This document shows, in pieces, positions 44,275 to 55,610 of a stretch of 64,000 bases of DNA. A program made the translations under genes and the position numbers. A model generated the notes under the pieces. It saw only the letters and a list, made by a program, of their open reading frames with translations, had not been told where the DNA came from and made no database searches. The first letter of the stretch is position 1; every line of letters starts with the position of its first letter. This DNA is from Scilla litardierei (lineage: Eukaryota; Streptophyta; Magnoliopsida; Asparagales; Asparagaceae): NCBI GenBank assembly GCA_030789695.1, contig CM061138.1, positions 177,960,051 to 178,024,050 of the forward strand. Reading direction: 5' to 3'.

Positions 44275-46706
44275 TGTCACGCCCCGCTTCCCAAAGCTGG
44301 AGGCGAGACGTGAGAAGGTCCGCACAGACGTGGAGCTGTGAAGCTACACGCCTGATAAGCGTCAATAAAACATATGCAGGTCCCTGTAACCACGAACAGA
44401 ACAAGATAATAACACAAGGAGAGACAGAAAATCAAATCCCAAATCTCAGCATCGTCTAACATTAAAATTAAGTTCAACATCCAAAAAAGCCACCAGGCTA
44501 AAAGAAAGAGTCTAGGCCCAAGGCATGGCCAACAAAAGCCAACACGGCACAAAGCATAGGTGCTACGCACCGACAATAATGCAGACTAAACAAAACACAA
44601 ACAGTCTCTACGACTGATCGCTCGTGTCCACGAAGTCCTCGTTAAACACAGGCTCGGGCTCGGCATCCGCAAACACCTCGTCCTCAGCAGCGACCTCAGG
44701 CTCAGGATCTAACATGTGTCACCCAAAAGAGTAAAGTGGCACATGTCAGCAAGTCTAAAAGACTTGGGCAAGGAAACTGAAAGAAGGTAAACTAGCAAAC
44801 TAGCAGTTATAGTATGCATGACATGCCAGTTAAGGTATGAGTGCACAAGTAAGGCATGGTGTAACAATAAGTGCAAGAGAGAAATCATCACGACATGTCA
44901 AGAGTAGCCAAGCTACTAACAATCCCAATCTTTTCACTAGTCACGTTTCAAGTTATTTGTAGATGTTTACGCCTTACAGCGGAACAGTTTGACATTCATA
45001 CTGAGTGGCCGCTTAACACTACCCCAGAACCCAGAGTTTACGCCTTATAACTGAAGTTGCTGATCGGGCAGACTCCCAGTTGAATGGCCGCTTAACCCTT
45101 ACCCCTTTCACATGTAAACAAGCCAGGGTCCCTGCACACGATGCTCAGTAAATGAGCCAGGGTTGCCCCGCACAAGAGCTTGTTTTTAGGTTCACACTTT
45201 GGCGTAGGGTTGTGCCCGCTAAAAGCAGGTGCCTAGCCTCAATCAATTCACTAGGTGTAGCGGTGCTACGCAAACACGGGAACATTTAAAGAATACAATG
45301 ACATGAAAATTAATTTGCGTACCATTAATTGAAATTAAACATGACATGGTAGTACTTATGCAACATGATAAATGACGGATCTAGCTTCGTTGTCAAGCTA
45401 GATCCTGAAATTGCGCCTAGGCGAGTATCATTTCGTCGCCTAGTCTCTTTTACGCCTACAACAAGCAAATGGTCTAAGACTTGGCCCAAAACCCTAAGTG
45501 GCAAGTTTCACTTGCCTAGCACCGAGGATGACGATCAACGAGGCACGGAACAAAATGTTAGACTACGGAGATGGGATCGCTGCCATGGCAAAACAATATT
45601 AGAACAACATCTAACCTAGTTTTATTAGGGTTTAACAAAAATCACCAAATTGGTTATGAGAATATTAAAGGATCGATTTACTACCGTATCGTAGCGGAAG
45701 AACAATGCCGAGCAAGCACGGCAACAGAAGAACGATCCGGGGAACTAGGGCTCAGATCTGGAAATGGGGAGAAAATCTGGAGAAATGGGGTTTTGGGGAG
45801 TTTTGGGGGTTTGCCGGTGGCCTAGAGGAGATGGCCGGCCTAAATGGAAAGGGAGAGGTGCTCTTGATGAAGGAGGAATGGCTATGGGAAGGTTGGGGGA
45901 GATCAGAGGTCAAGGGGGAAAGAAAGAGGCCAGGAGAATAGAAAGAAAGAAAAGAAACGAAGAGGGGTTTAAATAAGAAACAAGTCGGCGGCTGGACAAA
46001 CCCTAGGTTTATGACAGCGGTTAGTCGGTCAAAGAAGAGTGGTTGACCGACTAGTTTGAGAACTAGTCGGTCGGTAGATCAACTGTGACCGAATAAAACC
46101 AAACAGTAACTCAGGTCGTCAAAATGGTCAATGAATTAGTCGGTTAAAGAACAATGGCTGACCGACTAGTTTGCAACCTAGTCGGTCGGTGGTTGTTCTT
46201 GGACTGACTAACGATAAACAGTAACTCAGGTAAAATTAATCAAAGGAACTGGTCGGTCTGAGAGCAAGTTCTGACCGACTAGTTTCACATCTAGTCGGTC
46301 GGTAGTTGTTCTTAGACCGACTAAGAGCAAACAGTAACTCCTGTACAATTGATTCAATGAACTAGTCGGTTCCAGTAGAGTTGCCGACCGACTAGATCTC
46401 AATCTAGTCGGTTGGTTCCCCTTCTTGAACCAACTAACGTGCACGATAAGTGCCGAATTGAAGCGCGAAGTTGTAGGAAGATTCCTACGGCATCTAAGAT
46501 CAACCTAACTCTAAGATATGAGCGATATGAAGCTTGTCATGAGTGACTTACTCCAAAACTCAACGATCTAAGGAAGAAGCTAGAAAATCACGACGAAACG
46601 ATCGAAAACGAAAGCTATGGAGACGAAAACCACACATAAGGAAAAAATCCACCAAAACATATATATAATATAGATAATCCAAATACATGAAAAACCAGTC
46701 GTTACA
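44275..46706 (-). repeat. 3' LTR of the Tekay element
   Basis: 2,432 bp. Holds a TATTTAAA promoter candidate (minus strand) at 45969-45976 and an array of ACTAGTCGGTC inverted motifs at 46020-46440, shared with the copia-type LTR at 28304-29839. Confidence 0.93.
46020..46440. repeat. ACTAGTCGGTC palindrome array in the Tekay 3' LTR
   Basis: Four units of about 100 bp with the plan agtcggtc, spacer, gaccgactagttt, short loop, actagtcggtcggt, spacer, gaccgacta. The copy in the other LTR is at 53280-53700. Confidence 0.9.
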
Positions 46707-46719
46707 TCCTCCCCAACTT
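46707..46719 (-). promoter_or_regulatory. Polypurine tract of the Tekay element
   Basis: The minus strand reads AAGTTGGGGAGGA, directly before the 3' LTR. Confidence 0.8.
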
Positions 46720-46752
46720 AAGAAAAATTCCGTCCTCGGAATTTCCCAACAC

Positions 46753-49700
46753 TCACGTGTTCGGGAACAAAAGTGGGTAGCGTTCTCGCATCTCATCCTC
46801 ATTCTCCCAAGTAGACTCTCCTGGCGAGCCGTGTCGCCACATCACCCTCACAAGATTGACAACCTTGTTCCGGAGTGACTTCTGACGCCTGTCCAAAACC
46901 TGCACTGGCTGCTGGTCATACGTCATATCAGGGCGAACGGTAATCTCCGAGAAATCCATAGCATGAGATGGGTCGCTAATATACCGACGAAGCTGCGACA
47001 CATGGAAAACATTGTGAACTCCTTCCAAAGATGGCGGCAAGGCTAAGCGGTAGGCTACCTCGTCAAGTTTCTCCAGAATGTCAAACGGTCCAATGTATCG
47101 CGGGCTCAACTTCCCTCGCTTCCCAAAGCGAATCACACCACGATTCAGGGAAATCTTCAAGAACACATGGTCGCCTGGCTGAAACTCCAAAGGACGGCGT
47201 TTAGCATCAGCCCAATGCTTAAAACGGTCCTGAGCAATCCTCAACCTCTCCCGAATGTTCCTGACAACATCCAAGGCCTTCACAATCATCTCAGGCCCCA
47301 ACAGCTCCCGATCACCAACGTCATCCCAACTCAATGGCGATCGACATTTCCTCCCATACAGCGCTGTGAAAGGCGACATGCCAATACTCGCTTGGAAGCT
47401 GTTGTTGTAAGAGAACTCCACCAGATGTAGATGGTCCTCCCACGAACCCTTGAAATCCAACATGCACGCCCTTAGCATGTCCTCCAAGATCTGAATCGTC
47501 CTCTCAGACTGGCCATCCGTTTACGGATGGTACGCCGTGCTGAAACTCAGACGCGTACCCAAACTCTTCTGCAAACTCTGCCAGAACTGAGATGTGAACC
47601 TCGTGTCTCTGTCTGACACGATACTCACGGGGACTCCGTGAAGTCATACGATCTCCTGCACGGTTCACGTTACATCACTATCTAAACTAGGAAAAGGAAA
47701 TAGAAACGGAGAGTAAAAGAATTTACCTCCATGTATCTCCTCGCTAGCGCCTCAGTGGACTGTCCCACTCGGAATGGAATAAAGTGCGCGGATTTGGTCA
47801 ATCGATCCACGATCACCCAAATCGTGTCATTCTGCTTCGGACTCTGAGGTAGTCCAGTCACGAAGCCCATAGTTATATGTTGCCACTTCCACTCCGGAAT
47901 CGGAAGCGGTTGTAGCAACCCTGCCGTACGCTGATGCTCAGCCTTCACTTGCTGGCAAACCAAACACTTGGTCACACTCCGAGCCACGCTCCTCTTCATA
48001 CCATGCCACCAAAAGTTCAGACGAATATCCTTGTACATCTTGGTGCCACCAGGATGCACAGAATACGGCGAACTGTGTGCCTCAACCAGCAACTCCTCTC
48101 TAATATCCCCAGCTGGCACACACAACCTAGCTCCATACCTCAGCGAGCCATCCTCATGAATCAAAAAGTCAGTCCGTAGACTGGCTTCCACCAACTCCCG
48201 AATCTTAACCAACTTAGCATCCCCAGCCTGACCAGCCTTGATCCGATCCACGATCGTCGACTGTATCTGCATACACATCAACGAAGAAGCCTCCCCAGGA
48301 AGAATAATCTCAACACCAGACTCGTAAAAATCCTGATGCAATCTCCACTGTGAAGTCAACAACATCACCGCTGGAAGCCTACTCAGCGTATCCGGAACCA
48401 CATTCACCTTGCTAGGGTGATACTGCAAATCAATCTCATAATCCGCCATGAGCTCCAACCATCGACGCTGTCGCATGTTGAGCTCCTTCTGAGTAAAAAT
48501 ATACTTCAAGATTTTGTGATCGGTGAATATCTTCACTTTCTCACTCAGCAGGAAGTGCCTCCAAATCTTGAGCGCAAACACGACAGCAGCCAACTCCAAA
48601 TCATGCGTCGGATAATTCTTCTCATGAGTCTTGAGCTGACGCGAAGCATACGCCACAACATGCCCGTGCTGATGCAACACACAACCGAGACCCTTGCCAG
48701 AAGCATCGCAAAAGATCTCAAATCCTCCGCTGCGATCAGGCACAACAAGAATAGGGGCAGTCGTCAATCTCTCCCTCAGAACACCAAAGGCATTCTCACA
48801 ATCGCCCGACCAAACAAAAGGAACTTCCTTCTGCGTCAATCTGGTCATTGGCTCAGCAATACGGGAAAAGTCCTTAATGAAGCGCCGATAGTAACCAGCA
48901 AGCCCAAGGAAACTCCGGATCTCAGATGCCGACTGCAGAACATGCCACTCTCTGATAGCCTTGATCTTCTCGGGATCCACTGAAATACCATCACCAGTCA
49001 CCACAAGCCCCAGAAAAGCAACTCTATCCAGCCAAAACTCGCACTTCGAAAACTTAGCATACAAACGATGCTTCCTCAAAATCTCCAATACTGTCCTCAA
49101 GTGCGATGCATGCTCCTCCTCAGACTTAGAATAGACCAGAATGTCGTCAATGAAGATAACGATAAACTTATCTAAAAAGTCATAGGAGATCAGATTCATC
49201 AGATTCATGAAAACTACGGGTGCATTGGTTACATCGAAAGGCATAACCACAAACTCGTAGTGTCCATACTTCGTCCTGAATGCTGTCTTCGGAACATCTT
49301 CCTCCTTCACCTTCAGCTGATGATAACCACTCCTCAGATCCAACTTCGAAAACACCCTCGAACCTCCCAGCTGATCAAAAATATCATCGATGCGAGGCAA
49401 CGAGTATTTATTCTTCACGGTCACTGCATTCAGCTCCCGATAGTCCACGTACATGCGACGCGAACCATCCTTCTTCTTCACCAGCAGCACTGGTGCTCCC
49501 CACGGAGACACACTAGGATTGATATAACCCTTCTGCAAAAGCTCATTCAGCTGCCTACGTAATTCCTCCAACTCAGCGGGTGCCATACGATATGGTGCCT
49601 TCGAAATCGGCTCCGCTCCCGGAATAATATCAATAGAAAACTCCAGAGCTCAATCGGGCGACAATCCAGACATCTCCTCGGGGAAGACATCATCGAAATC

Positions 49701-50146
49701 ACGCACCACAGCTGGCCTCTCCAGCTCCATCTGCATCGCCACAATCTCCACTGGCCTGGCCCGAAACCTGACCAGACCAAGCGAACTGCTACCTCGGCTG
49801 AACTCAAATACTGGATGTCCGGGAATCTCGAACACCACCTTCTTTCTCCGACAGTCGATCGTAGCATAGAAGCTCGCAAGCCAATCCATCCCAAGGACCG
49901 CATCATAGTTGATGATGTCGTGGACAATGAAATCAGCGTAAAGCTCATGTCCACAGACCACCAACGGGCAAGAATTGCAACCACGATGCACCGAGACCAC
50001 GCCATTTCCTGTGACGATATTCCAACTCTTGGAAAGAGGGGATGTCGACAGGGAATGCTCCTCCACGAAACGCCGCGCCAAAATGCACATCGATGCACCT
50101 GAGTCAAAGAGGACTCGTGCAGGAAATGTGCACACCAAAATCACAC
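46753..50146 (-). pseudogene. pol: Tekay Pol: protease, reverse transcriptase, RNase H, integrase, chromodomain (exons 2 and 3)
   Basis: Exon 2 (50146-47727) and exon 3 (47655-46753) join across a 71-bp GT-AG intron. Protease: ARVLFDSGASMCIL near 50110. Reverse transcriptase: [38 protein letters not shown] near 49140. RNase [18 protein letters not shown] and [17 protein letters not shown]. Integrase: an HHCC zinc domain ending [12 protein letters not shown]; catalytic core [10 protein letters not shown] (Asp changed to Gly), SDRDTRFTS and DGQSERT. The chromodomain-like C-terminus is VMWRHGSPGESTWENEDEM. In-frame stops: TGA 49650-49652, TGA 47644-47646, TAA 47521-47523, all of the C-to-T type. 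With these and the lost integrase Asp, this copy is inactive. Confidence 0.92.
47656..47726 (-). other. Intron-like insertion 2 (GT-AG, 71 bp) in integrase
   Basis: Minus strand: ATGGAG|GTAAATTC ... CGTGCAG|GAGATCG. Removing it joins ARRYME to EIV followed by [12 protein letters not shown], exactly as in intronless relatives, and corrects a frame change (71 is not a multiple of 3). The interior is T-rich. Phase 0. Confidence 0.75.
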
Positions 50147-50259
50147 CTACAAACAGTCTAACAATCAAGCCCTAGTCTAGCAAACAATCATGTGCAAGCA
50201 ACCAAACATAATCTAACAAACAAAACTAACTAAGAAGGAACAGCTAGATTGAGGATTAC
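50147..50259 (-). other. Intron-like insertion 1 (GT-AG, 113 bp) between gag and protease
   Basis: Minus strand: ATCACAG|GTAATCC ... GTTTGTAG|GTGTGATTTTG. Removing it joins DEIITG to VILVCTFPARVLFDSGAS in frame, as in continuous Tekay polyproteins. Retaining it adds about 15 residues and a stop at 50213, giving Gag alone. The end of the intron is T-rich with a plausible branch region. Confidence 0.78.
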
Positions 50260-51388
50260 CTGTGATAATCTCATCCACAGCCTCGCTCTCCACAGCGGTC
50301 ATCAGAAAAGCCTGCCTCCTTGGTGGAAAAGCCAGCTGAAAGGCCTGCCTCTGAGGGACAAGAGCTGCTCCACGACCGGCAGGAACATGCACTCTCTGCT
50401 GCAACGGCTGTGCTGCAACAGTTGCCCTCCGCAACTGATTCGCAAGCCGACAATCCTTCGCGACATGAGAAGCATCACCACAAACCAAACACTGTCCCAG
50501 AAACTTTCTACACTGATCCTTGATATGGCCAGGCTTGCCGCAGAAATGGCAAGTCTTCTGATTAGGCCCTCCTGGCCTCTTGAACTGAGCTGGCTGATTA
50601 GGCTTGAAACCAGGCCTAACCACCGCTCTGGCCTGCTCCATAGGCCTCTTCCCAGCTCCAGCAACATGTCCTCTCCTCTGGCTCATGTTCAGCTTCTGCC
50701 TCCTTGCAGCTACTAGAACCTTCGGATAAGAGTCCAGATCAGAGGAAGACATAAAACTCTGAAGCTCCAAAGCAAGTCCCTGCAGGAACCTCTGAGCCCT
50801 CTCATCAGCATCCTGCACCATCTTCGGTGCGAACTGACTCAGCCTAGTGAACTCTTGGTGGTACTGGTCCACCGTCAAGCTCCCTTGCTTCAGATCAATA
50901 AAACGCTGCAGCATCTCCTTCCTGGCAGCCTTCGGGAAGAACTCCTCATCAAACCTGGACTTAAAGGTAGCCCAAGCTATCGGCTCCACCAGCATCTTCT
51001 CTTCAGCATCCCACCAGTTCCGAGCATTATCCTTGAGCTGCCTCTTCGCCAAATCAACCCATCCAGCTGGGCCGATCTTCACCATCTTCAAGTTATCCTC
51101 TATGTTCCGAATCCACTCATCGGCAGCTAGATGACCCTCAGACCCATCAAGATAAGCGGGACCCAGCTCCCGAAATTGCTTCGCTCCCGGCTCGGAGCGA
51201 GGGGCATCCGGAAGTGCCCGAGCAGCTCGACCAACTGGAGCATTCTGGACTTGCAGGAGCACGCCTTGCTGCACCAACATCATCTGAAGCATCATCCGCA
51301 TCATCTCCCCATTGGTGGGCTCCCGCTCAGGCTCCTCGTCATGAGGGGGCGCACTACCACCACCACGGGTATATAGCCTTCCTGCCAT
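50213..51388 (-). CDS. gag: Tekay Gag (exon 1 of gag-pol; read to a stop inside intron 1)
   Basis: An open frame from ATG 51388. The spliced exon ends at 50260 (376 codons plus one base); the unspliced frame stops at 50213, giving 391 residues. The Retrotrans_gag domain covers about residues 65-215 (GSEGHLAADEWIRNIEDNL, AKRQLKDNARNWWDAEE, TFKSRFDEEFFPKAARKEM, LTVDQYHQEFTRLSQFAP). A basic linker leads to two CCHC knuckles: CHFCGKPGHIKDQC near 290 and CLVCGDASHVAKDC near 307. A Met/Gln-rich stretch near residues 25-45 is unusual. There are no internal stops, unlike pol. Gag packages the genomic RNA into particles. Confidence 0.9.
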   Translation of the reverse strand: MAGRLYTRGGGSAPPHDEEPEREPTNGEMMRMMLQMMLVQQGVLLQVQNAPVGRAARALPDAPRSEPGAKQFRELGPAYLDGSEGHLAADEWIRNIEDNLKMVKIGPAGWVDLAKRQLKDNARNWWDAEEKMLVEPIAWATFKSRFDEEFFPKAARKEMLQRFIDLKQGSLTVDQYHQEFTRLSQFAPKMVQDADERAQRFLQGLALELQSFMSSSDLDSYPKVLVAARRQKLNMSQRRGHVAGAGKRPMEQARAVVRPGFKPNQPAQFKRPGGPNQKTCHFCGKPGHIKDQCRKFLGQCLVCGDASHVAKDCRLANQLRRATVAAQPLQQRVHVPAGRGAALVPQRQAFQLAFPPRRQAFLMTAVESEAVDEIITGNPQSSCSFLVSFVC

Positions 51389-51535
51389 CTAATGACACAG
51401 AAAACGAAACAATTAGACTCATAGCTTATGACTCGGATGTCGAACTTAGTCTATTGGACATTCTAATATTATTATCGTTATTCCGATAATCGCAGTTATA
51501 GAAGTGGAGGACCTGCATGGGCCACCAACAAAACC

Positions 51536-53967
51536 TGTCACGCCCCGCTTCCCAAAGCTGGAGGCGAGACGTGAGAAGGTCCGCACAGACGTGGAGCTGT
51601 GAAGCTACACGCCTGATAAGCGTCAATAAAACATATGCAGGTCCCTGTAACCACGAACAGAACAAGATAATAACACAAGGAGAGACAGAAAATAAAATCC
51701 CAAATCTCAGCATCGTCCAATATTAAAATTAAGTTCAACATCCAAAAAAGCCACCAGGCTAAAAGAAAGAGTCTAGGCCCAAGGCATGGCCAACAAAAGC
51801 CAACACGGCACAAAGCATAGGTGCTACGCACCGACAACAATGCAGACTAAACAAAACACAAACAGTCTCTGCGACTGATCGCCCGTGTCCACGAAGTCCT
51901 CGTCAAACACAGGCTCGGGCTCGGCGTCCGCAAACACCTCGTCCTCAGCAGCGACCTCAGGCTCAGGATCTAACATGTGTCACCCAAAAGAGTAAAGGGG
52001 CACATGTCAGCAAGTCTAAAAGACTTGGGCAATGAAACTGAAAGAAGGTAAACTAGCAACCTAGCAGTTATAGTATGCATGACATGACAGTTAAGGTATG
52101 AGTGCACAAGTAAGGCATGGTGTAACAATAAGTGCAAGAGAACAATCATCACGACATGTCAAGAGTAGCCAAGCTACTAACAATCCGAATCTTTTCACTA
52201 GTCACGTTTCAAGTTATTTGTAGATGTTTACGCCTTACAGCTGAACTGTTTGACATTCACACTGAGTGGCCACTTAACACTACCCCAGAACCCAGAGTTT
52301 ACGCCTTACAACTGAAGTTGCTGATCGGGCAGACTCCCAGTTGAATGGCCGCTTAACCCTTACCCCTTTCACATGTAAACAAGCCAGGGTCCCTGCACAC
52401 AATGCTCAGTAAATGAGCCAGGGTTGCCCCGCACAAGAGCTTGTTTTTAGGTTCACACTTTGGCGTAGGGTTGTGCCCGCTAAAAGTAGGTGCCTAGCCT
52501 CAATCAATTCACTAGGTGTAGCGGTGCTACGCAAACACGGGAACATTTAAAGAATGCAATGACATGACAATTAATTCGCGTACCGTTAATTGAAATTAAA
52601 CATGACATGGTAGTACTTATGCAACATGATAAATGACGGATCTAGCTTCGTTGTCAAGCTAGATCCTGAAATTACGCCTAGGCGAGTATCATTTCGTCGC
52701 CTAGTCTCTTTTATGCCTACAACAAGCAAATGGCCTAAGACTTGGCCCAAAACCCTAAGTGGCAAGTTTCACTTGCCTAGCACCGAGGATGATGATCAAC
52801 GAGGCACGTCACAAAATGTTAGACTACGGAGATGGGATCGCTGCCATGGCAAAACAATATTAGAACAACATCCAACCTAGTTTTATTAGGGTTTAACAAA
52901 AATCACCAAATGGGTTATGAGAATATTAAAGGATCGATTTACTACCGTATCGTAGCGAAAGAACGATGCCGAGCAAGCACGGCAACGGAAGAACGATCCG
53001 GGGAACTAGGACTCAGATCTGGAAATGGGGAGAAAATCTGGAGAAATGGGGTTTTGGGGAGTTTTGGGGGTTTACCGGTGGCCTAGAGGAGATGGCTGGC
53101 CTAAATAGAGAGGGAGAGGGGCTCTTGATGAAGGAGGAAGGGCTAGGGGAAGGTTGGGGGAGATCAGAGGTCAAGGGGGAAAGAAAGAGGCCAGGAGAAG
53201 AGAAAGAAAGAAAAGAAACGAAGAGGGGTTTAAATAGGAAACAAGTCGGCGATTGGGCAAACCCTAGGTTTACGACAGCGGTTAGTCAGTCAAAGAAGAG
53301 TGGTTGACTGACTAGTTCGAGAACTAGTCGGTCGGTAGATCAACTGTGACCGACTAAAACCAAACAGTAACTCAGGTCGTCAAAATGGTCAATGAATTAT
53401 TCGGTTAAAGAAAAATGACTGACCGACTAGTTTGCAACCTAGTCGGTCGGTGGTTGTTCTTGGACCGACTAACGATAAACAGTTACTCAGGTAAAATTAA
53501 TCAATGCAACTAGTCGGTCTGAGAGCAAGTTCTGACCGACTAGTTTCACATCTAGTCGATCGGTGGTTGTTCTTAGACCGACTAAGAGCAAACAGTAACT
53601 CCTGTACAATTGATTCAATAAACTAGTCGGTTCCAGTAGAGTTGCTGACCGACTAAATCTCAATCTAGTCGGTTGGTTCCCCTTCTTGAACCAACTAACG
53701 TGCGCGATAAGTGCCAAATTGAAGCGCGAAGTTCTAGGAAGATTCCTACGACATCTAAGATCAACCTAACTCTAAGATATGAGCGATATGAAGCTTGTCA
53801 TGAGTGACTTACTCCAAAACTCAACGATTTAAGGAAGAAGCTAGAAAATCACGACGAAACGATCGAAAACGAAAGCTACGGAGACGAAAACCACACATAA
53901 GGAAAAAATCCACCAAAACATATATATAATATAGATAATCCAAATACATGAAAAACCAGTCGTTACA
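51536..53967 (-). repeat. 5' LTR of the Tekay element
   Basis: 2,432 bp, the same length as the 3' LTR, with the same termini, a TATTTAAA box at 53230-53237 and the palindrome array at 53280-53700. Confidence 0.93.
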
Positions 53968-53972
53968 ATAAC
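53968..53972. repeat. Target site duplication (right) of the Tekay element
   Basis: ATAAC, identical to 44270-44274. Confidence 0.92.
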
Positions 53973-54701
53973 ATCAGAGAGAATTACACCGACTACTTCA
54001 ATCCTCTTCAACAAAAGAGATCACTAATAACTACAGGCTTGGATTTCAAACTCTTCTCACAAAACCCATTGGAGATATCAAATATCACCAAAAGAGAAGA
54101 AAATAAAAGCTATTACTTATAACCCCTCAACCCGAAAAGAGAGATAACAAGAGGAATATTAAAATAAATTTCACAAAGAAATCTCAAAAAGTCACTCACC
54201 AAAACATGTCCTAAAGCTCCAAGATGCGCGAGAAAGAAGAAACTTAGGACATCAAGCACGCTCTTCAAAATAAACAATAGGAAGGGTTTAAATAGTCCCA
54301 TGGGTCCTGCGAAATCTCAGCAGCCCGATTAGATTAGGTTTTAGAGCAAAACACTAACATAAACATGTATTTGGGCCGACTATTGGCGACACGACCATGC
54401 TAGAAAGCGGCACGGCCATGTTGGGCCTGCAAGAAAAAACTACCGACTTTTTATTTTTGGTGACATGACCATGCAGTGCAGCCATGCCACAGTCTGTCCA
54501 GAACTTCACAGTCTCTATAAAATAAGGCACATCCGTGCTAACTGTGGCACGGTCGTGTCAATACCCAAACTACAAATTTGAAGCAAATATAAAAAAACTC
54601 TACATTGCTTCAAATTTCTTCCAATGAACCTTGTCATCATAGGCTCTTCAAGGCTCTACCCAGATTCCTGACCTCTCCATATGATCAAGAAAACACTAAC
54701 A
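53973..54701 (-). repeat. Copia LTR, right part (continues from 44274)
   Basis: Together with 44030-44274 it forms an LTR of about 974 bp with minus-strand termini TGTTAGTG...CTAACA. It has a CTATTTAAACCC promoter candidate near 54286-54297 and repeated cacgaccatg/cacggccatg phrases (54390-54480). The outer 5-bp flanks do not match, so this is not a simple solo LTR. Confidence 0.65.
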
Positions 54702-55610
54702 TATCATCGAGACCTGCGCCCTTCGGTGCATCAACACTCTTAGAGACCTTTCGAGCCCAAACACCTCTTGAGCTCAAAGAACAGAACTATGCTATACACC
54801 ATACTTGTGGTGATCTCTCTCTTTGAGGGTGACATCGCGACCTCATGCTCCATCATCGACTGAACTGACTCCAAGCTTGTGTCTCCCAAAGTACCCATAG
54901 TCAATCCATTGCCGCACTCCATAGTAGTCACCTGAGTTGATCCACCTCTACACTATGAGGATGCACCGGGCACCGCCTCCCCAAACATGAAATGAGAGAA
55001 ACATCTTCATCCGGCTTCGACGACATCAACTCTCCGCCTTTGGATTTAATTATCCAATTGGACTTCACCACAACACCATGATCTCTGTGAGATCCACTAC
55101 TCCTAGTCATATCTGAGTCGCTGGGTCTGCACACTTCAGATGATCCCTTGGACGAACCAAGTCTCGTCCACCTTGATCCATGCCACCCATGCCTCATGCA
55201 TGAGTGTGCATCAATGTGCTGCAACTGATCTACCCCAATACCCAACTCCTCCTTGCGCTCAGCAATGCATCCTCCTTAGGACTGCTACTCTACCCTGAAG
55301 CCACATGCTTCCCTGTAGACATTCTGAGCTGCGCATGGAGCTGAACCACGATGGGATAACCTGAACTCCACAACCTGAAGATCCCTTCCTGCACACTGCA
55401 GCTATCCCAACCTGAAACTGACATCGCTTTTTTGTCACGACATCCCTATGAGTCCCAAACGCTCCTTCACTAGAGCTCTCTGGTGCACCAGACATCTGAC
55501 TAAAAATTTTCTGACCCTGAATCCTATAAAGGTTACCAATCTTCCTCATTGGCATCACAAAACAACCTCCACTGGACACCAATAGTCACTCTCACTTTAG
55601 CACCACGTAA
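54702..55610 (-). other. Degenerate internal region of a copia-like element
   Basis: Minus-strand short open frames; one near 55580-55500 contains CFVMPMRKIGNLYRIQG, resembling the pre-integrase block of copia Pol. The rest is not recognisable. It probably belongs to the element whose LTR ends at 54701 and is cut on the right by copia family A, copy 2. Confidence 0.4.

Larger units (their letters stand above)
44275..53967 (-). mobile_element. Complete Tekay-type chromovirus (Ty3/gypsy) with intron-containing gag-pol
   Basis: 9,693 bp, ATAAC target duplications, two LTRs of exactly 2,432 bp. Minus-strand order: 5' LTR (53967-51536), gag, protease, reverse transcriptase, RNase H, integrase and chromodomain (51388-46753), purine tract, 3' LTR (46706-44275). 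The LTR termini TGTAACGAC...GGGGCGTGACA and the C-terminal chromodomain fit the Tekay/Del lineage. The LTRs differ at about 2-3% of positions by eye. I see no tRNA-iMet primer site in the 147 bp between LTR and gag. It inserted into a copia LTR. Confidence 0.93.

Noticed and set aside
51389..51535. A tRNA-iMet primer-binding site in the Tekay element
   Set aside because: The expected TGGTATCAGAGC-like sequence is not present after the LTR; another primer or loss of the site is possible, so none is annotated.
44275..53967. The Tekay element as an intact, autonomous copy
   Set aside because: Three in-frame stops and loss of an integrase catalytic Asp show it is inactive despite complete structure.
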